NCBI RefSeq assembly: GCF_004115975.1
Contig: NZ_SDDZ01000006.1
Span: 186,001-250,000 of the forward strand
Direction of reading: 5' to 3'
Length of the DNA stretch: 64,000 bases
Source: Gelidibacter gilvus
GTDB lineage: Bacteria > Bacteroidota > Bacteroidia > Flavobacteriales > Flavobacteriaceae
Shown here: in pieces, positions 53,370 to 62,450 of the stretch
Position numbering within the stretch: position 1 is the first letter of the stretch
Layout of the letters: each line of letters opens with the position of its first letter
Program-made: the position numbers and the translations under genes
Notes under the pieces: generated by a model
Told to the model about the DNA's origin: nothing
The model's database searches: none
Seen by the model: the letters and a program-made list of their open reading frames with translations, nothing else

Positions 53370-54938
53370 ATGAAAAAGTCACTTATTATTGCAAGTATTG
53401 CACTGAGCATTTTTGCTTGCGGATCAAGCCAACAACAGGCAACAAAGCCTGAAACCGTAGTTTCAGTTGATCCAACGGTATATGGAAACTCCATCACGTC
53501 TGATGAGTTAAAAGAGTTGTTATACACTTTTGCCTCAGATGAATTTGAAGGTCGTGATACAGGTTCAAAAGGTCAGAAAATGGCTGTCGAGTTTCTAAAG
53601 GAGCAATATATTGCACTTGGAGTTCCTTCGCCACTCTCAAATGGCAATTACTTTCAAAACGTACCCTTGCTCAATCAAAAATCTCCTGAAACAGACATCA
53701 CCGTCAATGGTGTAGCATTTGAAAACTATACCGATTTTGTAACTGCTGGCGCTGCTTCAACTCAAACCATAACGGCATCCGATATTGTATATGCGGGTTA
53801 TGGCATTGAAGCTGAGAATTACTCAAGCTATTCAGGTTTGGACGTTAAAGATAAAATTGTGTTGATCAAAGCAGGGGAACCAAAAAATGCTGATGGCACC
53901 TATGTTACTTCAGGTTCAAAAGAAGACACAAAATGGTCTGTTGGAAGACAGGCGCTTTCATCTAAAAGAGAAGTGGCGAAAACTAAAGGCGCCAAAGTCT
54001 TATTGGTTATGGACGAGGCATATTTAAAGATGGTTTCAAACTTTATGCAGGCTGCGGCCAAATCTGGTCGTGACAGTCGTATTGCACTTAAGGACAAACA
54101 AGAGGCCATGGTGCAAGTACTCATTAGTGATAAGGTAGGAAAAGCAATTTTAGCTGACATTGAAACAAATGAGACTTCAAAAGACCTTGCAGCCAAGATA
54201 GAAATTAAAGTGACCAGCAATTCTGAAGATGTGAATTCTGAAAATGTACTGGCGTTCATTAAAGGTTCTGAAAAACCAGATGAAATTTTAGTCCTTTCCG
54301 CACATTTAGATCACGAAGGTATTAAAGATGGCGAAATATATAACGGCGCTGATGATGATGGTTCAGGAACCGTGGCGCTATTGGAAATTGCCGAAGCTTT
54401 TAAATTGGCTCAGGATGCAGGTCATGGCCCAAAGCGTTCCATCTTATTTTTACATGTTACCGGTGAAGAAAAAGGACTTTTAGGTTCAAGCTATTATACC
54501 GATATTGATCCTATTTTTCCATTAGAAAATACAATTGCCAATCTTAATATTGACATGATTGGAAGAATAGATCCAAAACGTGAAGGAGATAGAAATTATG
54601 TGTATTTAATTGGTTCTGATAAATTGAGTACGGACCTCCACAATGTATCTGAGGAAGCGAATAAAAAATATACGAATGTTACTTTAGATTATACATTTAA
54701 TGATGAAAATGATCCGAATCGTTTTTACTTTAGATCAGACCATTATAATTTTGCCAAGAACAACGTCCCAGTCATTTTCTATTTTAACGGCACGCATGAC
54801 GACTATCACAGAGCGTCTGATACACCAGATAAGATTGAATATGATTTGTTGGAAAACAGAACAAAATTGGTGTTCTATACCGCTTGGAAATTGGCCAACA
54901 GAGAGGATCGGATTATCGTTGATAAAATCAGCGAGTAA
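53370..54938 (+). CDS. M28-family zinc aminopeptidase with PA domain, lipoprotein
   Basis: 522 residues with lipobox IFACGSS. The start LYTFASDEFEGRDTGSKGQK aligns to the paralogue upstream. A protease-associated (PA) insertion of about 130 residues (GYGIEAENYSSYSGLDVKDKIVLIKAGEPK...) is present here only. Zinc ligands: SAHLDHEG, GADDDGSG, VTGEEKGLLG, NIDMIGRID, DDYHRASDTPDKI. Extracytoplasmic aminopeptidase. Duplication of the pair is inferred from the close similarity of the catalytic blocks. Confidence 0.93.
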   Translation: MKKSLIIASIALSIFACGSSQQQATKPETVVSVDPTVYGNSITSDELKELLYTFASDEFEGRDTGSKGQKMAVEFLKEQYIALGVPSPLSNGNYFQNVPLLNQKSPETDITVNGVAFENYTDFVTAGAASTQTITASDIVYAGYGIEAENYSSYSGLDVKDKIVLIKAGEPKNADGTYVTSGSKEDTKWSVGRQALSSKREVAKTKGAKVLLVMDEAYLKMVSNFMQAAAKSGRDSRIALKDKQEAMVQVLISDKVGKAILADIETNETSKDLAAKIEIKVTSNSEDVNSENVLAFIKGSEKPDEILVLSAHLDHEGIKDGEIYNGADDDGSGTVALLEIAEAFKLAQDAGHGPKRSILFLHVTGEEKGLLGSSYYTDIDPIFPLENTIANLNIDMIGRIDPKREGDRNYVYLIGSDKLSTDLHNVSEEANKKYTNVTLDYTFNDENDPNRFYFRSDHYNFAKNNVPVIFYFNGTHDDYHRASDTPDKIEYDLLENRTKLVFYTAWKLANREDRIIVDKISE

Positions 54939-54966
54939 AACCAATTATATTCTATAAATACCGAAG

Positions 54967-54995
54967 GGCGAAACAAAACAGTTTCGCCTTTTTTT
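54967..54995 (+). terminator. Intrinsic terminator of the M28 genes
   Basis: GGCGAAAC / GTTTCGCC arms, 6-nt loop, then seven T (54989-54995), 28 nt after the M28 stop. Confidence 0.9.
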
Positions 54996-55162
54996 ATTCC
55001 TCAAAACCACTTTTAAATAGGGAAAATATCATAAAATTTACATTTCACCTGAAAAAACTTCCCTAAATCGTTCAAATGATGGGGTTTGGAAAATTTCATG
55101 TAGCTTTAAATAGAAATCAGATAAATTGATGTATTCATCTTTCACCTAAACACTTTATCGTC

Positions 55163-55753
55163 TTGAGAAATTATTTATATAATATTGTCCCAAACTTAGA
55201 GCCTTTTGATTATTCACTGCATCACGATAATCAGTTTATAAATCAAGAATGGATTTTGATCAATGGCATTGAAGATGCCAGGGCAATGTACGTTTTTAAA
55301 CCAAACAATGAATTGGTCATTTCTGAAAATGATGAAGTCACCAAAACACGATGGAGTTTTATAAATTCTAACTTTCTGTCCATTACCACTGAAGATGGTA
55401 TTGTGCTGATCAAGGCGTTTTATAAGGATAAAGATGTTCTGGTCCTAAACCAGAAAGCTTCAGAAGAATATTCGTTTTTTATAAACGCCAGCAATTATAG
55501 TGTCCCTATAAACAATAAGGCTGACGTTCAGAAATTCTTAAAAGCAAAATATTTAAAAAAGGCGTCAGAACTTATCGCTGAACATGAATTCTATTATATC
55601 CAACGCTCTAAGGAATATGGTCCCTGTACCATGAAAGAGCTCTTCAAAAAGGTTAAAGACAAAGCGGTTAACGCCTATTGTCTTATAAGAGACGTCAACG
55701 AAGTTGATTACAATAAGAAACTTCGAATTATAGATTTACTCCAAGAAGTATAA
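55163..55753 (+). CDS. Hypothetical cytosolic protein with GYF-like C-terminus (TTG start)
   Basis: 196 residues from the TTG at 55163; the frame upstream has no ATG or GTG before a TGA at 55127. The N-terminal part is PDLEPFDYSLHHDN-like, then an all-beta middle (WILINGIEDARAMYVFKPNNELVISENDEVTKTRWSF). The C-terminal end EFYYIQRSKEYGPCTMKELFKKVKDKAVNAYCLIRDVNEVDY looks like a GYF_2 domain (YGPxxxxELxxxxKxKxVxxxxLIRD). No signal peptide. Function unknown. Confidence 0.65.
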   Translation: MRNYLYNIVPNLEPFDYSLHHDNQFINQEWILINGIEDARAMYVFKPNNELVISENDEVTKTRWSFINSNFLSITTEDGIVLIKAFYKDKDVLVLNQKASEEYSFFINASNYSVPINNKADVQKFLKAKYLKKASELIAEHEFYYIQRSKEYGPCTMKELFKKVKDKAVNAYCLIRDVNEVDYNKKLRIIDLLQEV

Positions 55754-55787
55754 AAAAAAGACGAATGCAGCTGCATTCGTCTTTTTT
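55754..55787. terminator. Bidirectional terminator between the hypothetical gene and lpd
   Basis: Perfect palindrome with 17-bp arms (AAAAAAGACGAATGCAG and its complement). A-runs and T-runs at either end let it stop both the plus gene ending at 55753 and the minus lpd gene ending at 55817. Confidence 0.92.
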
Positions 55788-55816
55788 ATTTTTATTCTAT
55801 TTATATATTCTGATAC

Positions 55817-57217
55817 TTAGATATGCAAGGCCCTATCGTCCGTAGCCGCCAAAGCCGCTTCCTTAAATGCTTCTGTATAGGTTGGATGTGCATGTGAGAT
55901 ACGCGAAATATCTTCCGCAGACGCTCTAAATTCCATTCCAACAACTGCTTCAGCAATCATATCTGCCGCTCTAGCACCGATCATGTGAACTCCTAGAATT
56001 TCATCGGTTTCTTTATCCGCAAGAACCTTAACAAAACCATCCAGGTCCATACTTGCTCTACTTCTACCCAAAGCGCGCATTGGAAACTGTCCTGTTTTAT
56101 AGGCTACCCCTGCTTCTTTTAATTCTTCTTCCGTTTTGCCAACAGCGGCCACTTCTGGCCAAGTATAAACTACACCAGGAATTAAATTATAATTGATATG
56201 TGGTTTTTGTCCCGCTAAAGTTTCTGCAACAAAAACGCCCTCTTCTTCAGCTTTATGGGCCAACATAGCACCTTTTACCACATCTCCAATAGCATAAATA
56301 TTTTTGACGTTGGTTTGCAAATGCTCATTGACTTCAACCTGACCTCTATCTGTCAGTTTTACGCCTGCAGCCTCAGCATTCAGTCCGTCTGTATAAGGAC
56401 GACGACCTACTGAAACTAAGCAATAATCGCCTTTAAACTCAACTTCTTCACCTTTTTTATTATCTGCCTTCACAATGATTTCATCGCCTTTGCGTTCAAC
56501 CGATTTCACCTTGTGCGATACATTGATACTGAATTTGGCTTTCTTTAATACCTTGTTCAATTCTCTTGACAAACCAGAATCCATGGTAGGAATTATACGG
56601 TCCATGTACTCGATGACGGTGACCTCTGAACCCAATCTTCTGTAAACCTGACCAAGCTCCAAACCAATAGCACCACCTCCAATAACAATCAAATGCTTAG
56701 GGATTTCCTTAAGTTTCAATGCTTCTGTTGACGTAACAATGCGTTCTTTATCCAACTCAACAAAAGGCAAATTAGATGGTTTACTACCTGTGGCAATAAT
56801 GGTGTATTTTGCTTCAATCTCTTCTGTTTTCTCACCTTTGATGGTGATATGTGTGGCATCCTTAAAAGAACCCAAACCTTGATAGACATCAATTTTGTTC
56901 TTCTTCATCAAGAAATCAATACCACCAGTAGTCTGGTCAACAACCGCTTGTTTACGGGCGATCATTTGCTTTAGGTTCACTTTAATATCTCCAGGAATAT
57001 CGATGCCATGTTCTTCAAAATGCTTAACGGCATCTTCATAATGATGAGAAGAATCTAAAAGCGCTTTACTGGGAATACAGCCAACGTTGAGACAGGTGCC
57101 ACCAAGGGTTGCATATTTTTCAATAATTGCAGTTTTCATGCCTAATTGTGCACAACGGATTGCTGCTACATATCCTCCAGGACCAGAGCCAATAATGGCT
57201 ACATCATATGAATTCAT
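55817..57217 (-). CDS. lpdA: Dihydrolipoyl dehydrogenase (E3)
   Basis: 466 residues. N-terminal FAD site IGSGPGGYVAAIRCAQLG, redox-active disulfide GGTCLNVGCIPSKALL, NAD site VIGGGAIGLELGQVYRRLG, and the C-terminal catalytic dyad HAHPTYTEAFKEAAL. It reoxidises lipoate of 2-oxoacid dehydrogenases and the glycine cleavage system using NAD. No E1 or E2 gene is next to it, so it probably serves several complexes. Length normal. Confidence 0.97.
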   Translation of the reverse strand: MNSYDVAIIGSGPGGYVAAIRCAQLGMKTAIIEKYATLGGTCLNVGCIPSKALLDSSHHYEDAVKHFEEHGIDIPGDIKVNLKQMIARKQAVVDQTTGGIDFLMKKNKIDVYQGLGSFKDATHITIKGEKTEEIEAKYTIIATGSKPSNLPFVELDKERIVTSTEALKLKEIPKHLIVIGGGAIGLELGQVYRRLGSEVTVIEYMDRIIPTMDSGLSRELNKVLKKAKFSINVSHKVKSVERKGDEIIVKADNKKGEEVEFKGDYCLVSVGRRPYTDGLNAEAAGVKLTDRGQVEVNEHLQTNVKNIYAIGDVVKGAMLAHKAEEEGVFVAETLAGQKPHINYNLIPGVVYTWPEVAAVGKTEEELKEAGVAYKTGQFPMRALGRSRASMDLDGFVKVLADKETDEILGVHMIGARAADMIAEAVVGMEFRASAEDISRISHAHPTYTEAFKEAALAATDDRALHI

Positions 57218-57251
57218 AAAATTGTTTTTTGATGTTTGTTAAAATTGAGTA

Positions 57252-57259
57252 CAAAAATA
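57252..57259 (-). promoter_or_regulatory. -7 promoter element of lpdA
   Basis: TATTTTTG on the minus strand fits TAnnTTTG, 35 nt before the start codon. Confidence 0.5.
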
Positions 57260-57335
57260 CGATTTTGATTGACCTTTTCCGAATTACCACCTGCGATTTT
57301 ATCAATCTTAAATTTTAAGTTTTAAACTACTACCA

Positions 57336-57962
57336 TCATCCAGGAAATCCAAGCATTTGCCCCATCCCTACCGTAAATAGCCAACATCCATATATGGCGT
57401 GCTCAATGGACACTAAAAGTGTTGATTCGGTTTTCTGATAGGTCAAGGCAAAAAGAATACCTCCTAAAAAAGTCATCAACATTACTAAGGGATTTCTGTA
57501 GAAAATATGTCCCAATGAAAATACGATGGCATTGACGAAAATAAAAAGCCAGCGACTTTTAAAAAGAGAACCATATCTCTGAAAATACAAGGTGCGGTAA
57601 ATTAATTCTTGTGGATAGACTGAAAACATAGCGTATGCAAACAAAATGACTACCCAAAGTTTTGGTTTGCGGTAAAGCACATGAAACAGATCGGACTTTG
57701 CGGTGAGCAACATGTATCCTATAGTCAAAAAGGCAATGATCAACAGTTTAATGCCAACATGTTTCCAAAAGAATCGCCATTGCAGGTTTGGTGCAATTCT
57801 AAATTTTTTATCCTCCACCTTCAACAAGATATAGATGACATAGGCAAATCCAGAAATTGCGAGAAAAGCCTTGATATAAAAAGGATAATCTAAGGCAAAA
57901 CTTACTGGCAAGATTATAAAAATCAAGAAAAACTCAGTGAGCTTGTAGGTGACTGAATTCAT
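57336..57962 (-). CDS. CPBP-family intramembrane metalloprotease
   Basis: 208 residues with six or so membrane helices. Motif 1 is YPQELIYRTLYFQRY, where CPBP proteins have EExxxR; the first Glu is Gln here. Motif 2 VFSLGHIFYRNPLVMLMTFLGGILFAL supplies a His, and motif 3 LVSIEHAIYG another. Abi/CaaX-type proteases of this family cleave within membranes. One catalytic Glu of the EE pair is missing, so activity may be reduced. The start lies 5 nt after the Lrp stop. Confidence 0.8.
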   Translation of the reverse strand: MNSVTYKLTEFFLIFIILPVSFALDYPFYIKAFLAISGFAYVIYILLKVEDKKFRIAPNLQWRFFWKHVGIKLLIIAFLTIGYMLLTAKSDLFHVLYRKPKLWVVILFAYAMFSVYPQELIYRTLYFQRYGSLFKSRWLFIFVNAIVFSLGHIFYRNPLVMLMTFLGGILFALTYQKTESTLLVSIEHAIYGCWLFTVGMGQMLGFPG

Positions 57963-57967
57963 TTGGG

Positions 57968-58426
57968 TCAGATAGTTATAGCAGTCGTATGTTTGACTTC
58001 ATTGATCACAAACATGCTATGGGTACTGCCAATATGGTTGATGGACGTTAGTTTATTGACCATAAACTCCCTAAAGGCTTCCATGTCTGAAACAATAACC
58101 TTTAGAAGATAATCATAATCACCACTAATATGGTGACATTCCATCACTTCTGCAAGATTTGCAACCTCTTTTTCAAACTTAATAATATAGTCTTGAGTAT
58201 GTTGAACAAGTTTAACATGGCAAAATGCTATAAAATTTTTGTTCGCCTTTTCCTTTTGAACTAAGGCTACATATTTTGAGATGATGCCTTCTTTTTCCAA
58301 TTTCCTAATACGCTCATAAACCGCCGTTACGGATAGATTGAGTATACCGGAAAGTTCTTTATTGGTTCGTTTGCTATTGGCTTGGAGCAGCTTTAGGAGC
58401 TTTTTATCGATGGGATCAAAATTCAT
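57968..58426 (-). CDS. Lrp/AsnC-family regulator
   Basis: 152 residues. Helix-turn-helix IDKKLLKLLQANSKRTNKELSGILNLSVTAVYERIRKLEKEGIISKYVALV and the RAM ligand domain CHVKLVQHTQDYIIKFEKEVANLAEVMECHHISGDYDYLLKVIVSDMEAFREFMVNKL. It is divergent from the PLP enzyme gene across 167 bp holding an inverted repeat, so it probably controls that gene and itself in response to an amino acid. Confidence 0.93.
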   Translation of the reverse strand: MNFDPIDKKLLKLLQANSKRTNKELSGILNLSVTAVYERIRKLEKEGIISKYVALVQKEKANKNFIAFCHVKLVQHTQDYIIKFEKEVANLAEVMECHHISGDYDYLLKVIVSDMEAFREFMVNKLTSINHIGSTHSMFVINEVKHTTAITI

Positions 58427-58454
58427 AAAAGAAAATTTTTCAGTTGAACTAAAA

Positions 58455-58462
58455 CAAATGTA
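58455..58462 (-). promoter_or_regulatory. -7 promoter element of the lrp gene
   Basis: TACATTTG on the minus strand fits TAnnTTTG, 28 nt before the lrp start. Confidence 0.55.
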
Positions 58463-58495
58463 AAAAACGGTTTATAAAAATCTATAAAACAATAG

Positions 58496-58520
58496 ATATT
58501 TAGATAGAACATCTAAATAT
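58496..58520. promoter_or_regulatory. Candidate Lrp operator between lrp and the PLP enzyme gene
   Basis: Arms ATATTTAGAT and ATCTAAATAT, perfect 10 bp each, 5-bp spacer. A further half-site ATCTAAA lies 31 bp to the right (58542), about three helical turns on, as expected for cooperative Lrp binding. Confidence 0.65.
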
Positions 58521-58593
58521 ATCCATATACATTGATAAATCATCTAAAATTGAGGATATTTGAATCAATTAAAACTTTAATAAAAATTATATA

Positions 58594-59796
58594 ATGGCAT
58601 TTAAACCAGCAAATAACATACAAGATTTACAATACTTTGGAGAATTTGGAGGTGTTAACCCTTCAATTTCAGACTCCTCAACCTACACGTTCCTTTCGGC
58701 AAAAACCATGTTTGACACCTTTGAGGGAAATGCCGATGGTTGCTATTTATATTCACGCCACTCCACACCTTCCAACCTCTATTTAGGTCAAGCCTTAGCG
58801 GCAATGGAAGGTACGGAAACTGCTAATGTAACCGCTTCAGGAATGGGTGCCATTACCTCAGTTTTAATGCAACTTTGTGGGGCGGGAGATCATATCGTTT
58901 CAAGCCGGACAATTTATGGTGGCACCTATGCTTTTTTAAAGAATTTCACACCTCGGTTTAATATTGAGACCTCATTTGTTGACATCACCAAAATGGATGT
59001 GGTTGAAGCCGCCATCACACCAAAAACAAAAGTCCTGTATTGCGAGTCGGTTAGCAATCCTTTATTGGAGGTTGCAGATATTGTTGGATTGTCAGCACTG
59101 GCAAAAAAACATAATTTAAAACTCGTGGTTGACAACACGTTTTCACCTTTGTCCATTTCACCAGCACAGTTGGGAGCAGATGTCGTTATCCATAGCTTGA
59201 CTAAGTTTATCAACGGTTCCAGTGACACTGTAGGAGGTGTTATTTGTGGCAGTCAAGAGTTTATCGACGATTTAAGAAATGTCAACGATGGCGCCTGTAT
59301 GCTGTTGGGAGCTACAATGGATAGTTTAAGAGCAGCATCAATTTTAAAGAATTTACGAACCTTGCATATTCGGATGCAACAACACAGCCTAAATGGCATG
59401 TATTTGGCTGAAAAGTTTGAGAAAGACGGTTTGAAGACGGTATATCCTGGTTTGGCCTCACATCCTTCTCATGAGTTATTCAAAACTATGATGAACAAAA
59501 AATACGGCTTTGGAGGCATGTTGACCCTTGACGTGGGCTCTTTAGAGAAAGCCAATGCCTTAATGGAATTGATGCAAAAACAAAACCTGGGTTATCTTGC
59601 TGTGAGCCTCGGATTTTATAAGACTTTATTCTCTGCGCCTGGCAGTTCAACATCTTCGGAAATCCCTGTGGAAGAACAAAAAGCAATGGGGTTGAGCGAT
59701 GGTTTGATCCGTTTTTCTATTGGTTTGGATGCTGATATTGAAAGAACTTATACCATGATGAAAGCATGTATGAAGGAACTGAAGATTTTGGAATAA
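58594..59796 (+). CDS. PLP-dependent Cys/Met-metabolism enzyme (gamma-synthase/lyase family)
   Basis: 400 residues, fold type I transsulfuration family. SRHSTPSNLYLGQALAAMEGTETANVTASGMGAI near the start, active-site entrance SSRTIYGGTYAFLKNF, PLP-phosphate region VVDNTFSPLSISPAQLGADVVIHSLTKFINGSSDTVGG with the PLP lysine in SLTKF, and GSSTSSEIP at the end. The cysteine that methionine gamma-lyases carry after the YG of the substrate loop is Gly here (YGGTYAF), so MGL is less likely than a cystathionine or O-acylhomoserine enzyme. Divergent Lrp suggests amino-acid control. Confidence 0.85.
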   Translation: MAFKPANNIQDLQYFGEFGGVNPSISDSSTYTFLSAKTMFDTFEGNADGCYLYSRHSTPSNLYLGQALAAMEGTETANVTASGMGAITSVLMQLCGAGDHIVSSRTIYGGTYAFLKNFTPRFNIETSFVDITKMDVVEAAITPKTKVLYCESVSNPLLEVADIVGLSALAKKHNLKLVVDNTFSPLSISPAQLGADVVIHSLTKFINGSSDTVGGVICGSQEFIDDLRNVNDGACMLLGATMDSLRAASILKNLRTLHIRMQQHSLNGMYLAEKFEKDGLKTVYPGLASHPSHELFKTMMNKKYGFGGMLTLDVGSLEKANALMELMQKQNLGYLAVSLGFYKTLFSAPGSSTSSEIPVEEQKAMGLSDGLIRFSIGLDADIERTYTMMKACMKELKILE

Positions 59797-60008
59797 ATTT
59801 CAAGTAACTGATTTTTAAAGCACCAATTTCCAAATCCCAAAGTCCATGAAAGATAATTTGGGAGGTTTTATGTCTTAAACCAATCATCGTAAATCTGCTA
59901 AGATCAGCGTCATCCGTGTTCCTTAAAAGTAGTAATCCAAATTGATTTGCATAGGTTTGTCGAAAATCGTAACATTACGTACATTAATTTTTAACCGACT
60001 TTTCCCAT

Positions 60009-61496
60009 ATGCAGAGCAAAGACATTAAACCAAGAGAACCTCAGGATGAAATCATCGTTGAAAACAAGGAATTGAATATTTGGGAAGCTTTAATTCCAGT
60101 ATTTGCTCTGGTGGCTATGTTAGCGTATAACGTTTATGTCTATGGAAGTGATGCGTTGAGTGGTTCCAATCAGTTTGTATTGTTATTGGGAGGCGCTGTT
60201 GCTGCTGTTGTGGGTGTATTCAACAAGGTTACTTTCGGGCAAATGTTAGAAGAGGTTTCAGAAAACATTAAATCCACTGCCAGCGCTATTATTATCCTTC
60301 TTATGGTTGGGGCACTTGCCGGTACTTGGCTGATTAGCGGCATTATACCAACAATGATTTACTATGGACTACAGGTTCTAAACCCAACCATATTTTTGGC
60401 GGCCTGCGTGATCATCTGTGCCATCATTTCTGTAGCAACAGGAAGTAGCTGGACTACCTCGGCAACTGTGGGAATCGCGCTTATTGGAATTGGGCAAGCC
60501 TTAGGGGTCCATCTCGGGATGACTGCAGGAGCCATTCTTTCTGGAGCGTATTTTGGGGATAAGATTTCACCCATGAGCGACACTACAAACCTTGCTCCTG
60601 CCATGGCCGGAACAGATTTGTTTACACACATCAAATACATGCTTTATACCACTATACCCACGTTAATTGTAACGTTGATTGTTTTTGTGGTGATCGGCTT
60701 AAACATAGATACTACAGGATCAGCAAGTACCGAAGGAATCCTAACCGCACTAAATTCGGCAATCAACGTAAGCCCTTGGTTGTTTTTGGTTCCCGCCATA
60801 GTCATTATTTTAATTATTAAAAAAACACCGCCATTAGTAGCACTTTTGGCAGGCACTTTATTGGGCGCTTTAGCCGCGCTTATCTTTCAACCAACTGTCG
60901 TGGCAAGCATTGGTGGTGGCACTTCTTTAAATTTTACAACCGGTTATAAAGGTATTATGGATGCTATTACAGTTGAGACCGCAATTCCAACCGAAAATGA
61001 GGCGCTAAAAGGATTATTCTCATCTGGGGGAATGACCAGTATGTTAAATACTGTTTGGTTAATTCTTTGTGCCATGGTATTTGGAGGCATTATGGATGCC
61101 ATTGGAGCTTTGTCTGCCATCAGTAATGCCCTTTTGAAATTATTTCACACCACTTTCGGGCTTTTTGCAAGTACAGTCGCCAGTTGTTTGGCGCTGAACC
61201 TTACCGCAAGCGATCAATATTTAGCCATTGTGGTACCTGGAAAAATGTACGCGCAAGCCTATAAGGACAAAGGTTTAGCCCCTGAAAACCTGTCAAGAAC
61301 TCTAGAGGACAGTGGCACGGTAACCTCAGTTTTGGTGCCTTGGAATACCTGTGGGGCATATCACAGTGGTGTTTTGGGTGTCGACACAATGCATTATGCT
61401 GGGTATGCTGTTTTTAATTGGTTAAGTCCATTTATGACCTTATTGTTTGCTGCATTCAGAATAAAAATCAGGCAACTTACTACTGAAAACTCATAG
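60009..61496 (+). CDS. nhaC: Na+/H+ antiporter NhaC family
   Basis: 495 residues, about 12 membrane helices. Family signatures: GSSWTTSATVGIALIGIGQALGVH, YFGDKISPMSDTTNLAPAMAGTDLFTHIKYMLYTTIP, and SRTLEDSGTVTSVLVPWNTCGAYHSGVLGV. The N-terminal 25 residues are soluble and charged. It trades Na+ for H+. It is the third sodium-type antiporter in this window, consistent with salt habitat. Single gene. Confidence 0.94.
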   Translation: MQSKDIKPREPQDEIIVENKELNIWEALIPVFALVAMLAYNVYVYGSDALSGSNQFVLLLGGAVAAVVGVFNKVTFGQMLEEVSENIKSTASAIIILLMVGALAGTWLISGIIPTMIYYGLQVLNPTIFLAACVIICAIISVATGSSWTTSATVGIALIGIGQALGVHLGMTAGAILSGAYFGDKISPMSDTTNLAPAMAGTDLFTHIKYMLYTTIPTLIVTLIVFVVIGLNIDTTGSASTEGILTALNSAINVSPWLFLVPAIVIILIIKKTPPLVALLAGTLLGALAALIFQPTVVASIGGGTSLNFTTGYKGIMDAITVETAIPTENEALKGLFSSGGMTSMLNTVWLILCAMVFGGIMDAIGALSAISNALLKLFHTTFGLFASTVASCLALNLTASDQYLAIVVPGKMYAQAYKDKGLAPENLSRTLEDSGTVTSVLVPWNTCGAYHSGVLGVDTMHYAGYAVFNWLSPFMTLLFAAFRIKIRQLTTENS

Positions 61497-61637
61497 CTCC
61501 GAAGTTTATATCTCATTTAACGATGACAGTTTATTTTCTTTTTTGGATGAATAATTCAATCTTGAAATTTAAATTTTCGTACATCTACCATTCATAAAAC
61601 TTATGACAATATAATTTTATATAATCAATACCTATCG

Positions 61638-61665
61638 TTGATTTCCTAACTTTTCCATAGTTTTG
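61638..61665 (+). promoter_or_regulatory. Promoter of the peroxiredoxin operon
   Basis: TTG (61638-61640) at -33 and TAGTTTTG (61658-61665) at -7, spaced 17 bp, give the best complete Bacteroidota promoter seen here. The start codon is 36 nt downstream. Confidence 0.65.
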
Positions 61666-61700
61666 TTCTAGAAAATAATATTAATCTTAAATTATAAACT

Positions 61701-62345
61701 ATGGCATTTGTAGGAAAAAAATTTCCAAATTTAACTGTTAACGCAATGAACGAGATGGGCGAAACTTTCGGCATAAACGTTCTTGAAGAGGCAACAAAAA
61801 ACAACAAAAAAGTACTTTTATTTTGGTATCCAAAAGATTTCACTTTTGTATGTCCAACAGAATTACATGCTTTCCAAGCTGATTTAGCCGAATTTGAAAA
61901 ACGTAACACTATTGTTATTGGTGCTTCTTGTGATACTGCAGAAGTTCACTTTGCATGGTTAAGCACATCAAAAGACAACGGTGGTATTGAAGGCGTTACC
62001 TATCCAATTTTGGCTGATTCAAATAGAAACTTAGCTAATGCATTAGATATTTTAGATATCACAAGTGAAACTTATAACGAAGAAACTGGTCTTGTAACTG
62101 TTGAAGGTGATAATGTAACCTACAGAGCAACTTATATTATTGATGAAGAAGGAACTGTAGTTCATGAAAGCATCAACCATATGCCATTAGGAAGAAACGT
62201 TAAGGAATATCTTCGACTGATCGATGCTTACACGCACGTTCAAGAAAAAGGTGAAGTTTGTCCAGCAAACTGGGAAGAAGGAAAAGATGCTATGAAAGCG
62301 ACCTCAAAAGCCACTGCTGATTACTTAAGCACACTTTCAAACTAA
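61701..62345 (+). CDS. Typical 2-Cys peroxiredoxin (AhpC/TSA)
   Basis: 214 residues. Peroxidatic cysteine in FTFVCPTELHAFQ, conserved Arg in LADSNRNLANAL, and resolving cysteine in KGEVCPANWEEG. N-terminal MAFVGKKFPNLTVNAMNEMGETFG. It removes hydrogen peroxide and organic peroxides with thioredoxin as the reductant. The thioredoxin-like gene lies 105 nt downstream across a hairpin. Confidence 0.94.
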   Translation: MAFVGKKFPNLTVNAMNEMGETFGINVLEEATKNNKKVLLFWYPKDFTFVCPTELHAFQADLAEFEKRNTIVIGASCDTAEVHFAWLSTSKDNGGIEGVTYPILADSNRNLANALDILDITSETYNEETGLVTVEGDNVTYRATYIIDEEGTVVHESINHMPLGRNVKEYLRLIDAYTHVQEKGEVCPANWEEGKDAMKATSKATADYLSTLSN

Positions 62346-62401
62346 GCATTTAAAGGCATAGATTAAAATTCCACGCAATTATCAAATGGCATTGGAATTT
62401 G

Positions 62402-62425
62402 ACTTCCTGTCGTCCGACAGGAAGT
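62402..62425. repeat. Hairpin between peroxiredoxin and thioredoxin genes
   Basis: Arms CTTCCTGTCG and CGACAGGAAG around TC, one more A-T pair outside. It is followed by TTTT only, so it may act as a weak terminator that lowers thioredoxin expression, or be a dispersed palindrome. Confidence 0.75.
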
Positions 62426-62450
62426 TTTAATACTTATAAATTTAAAAATT

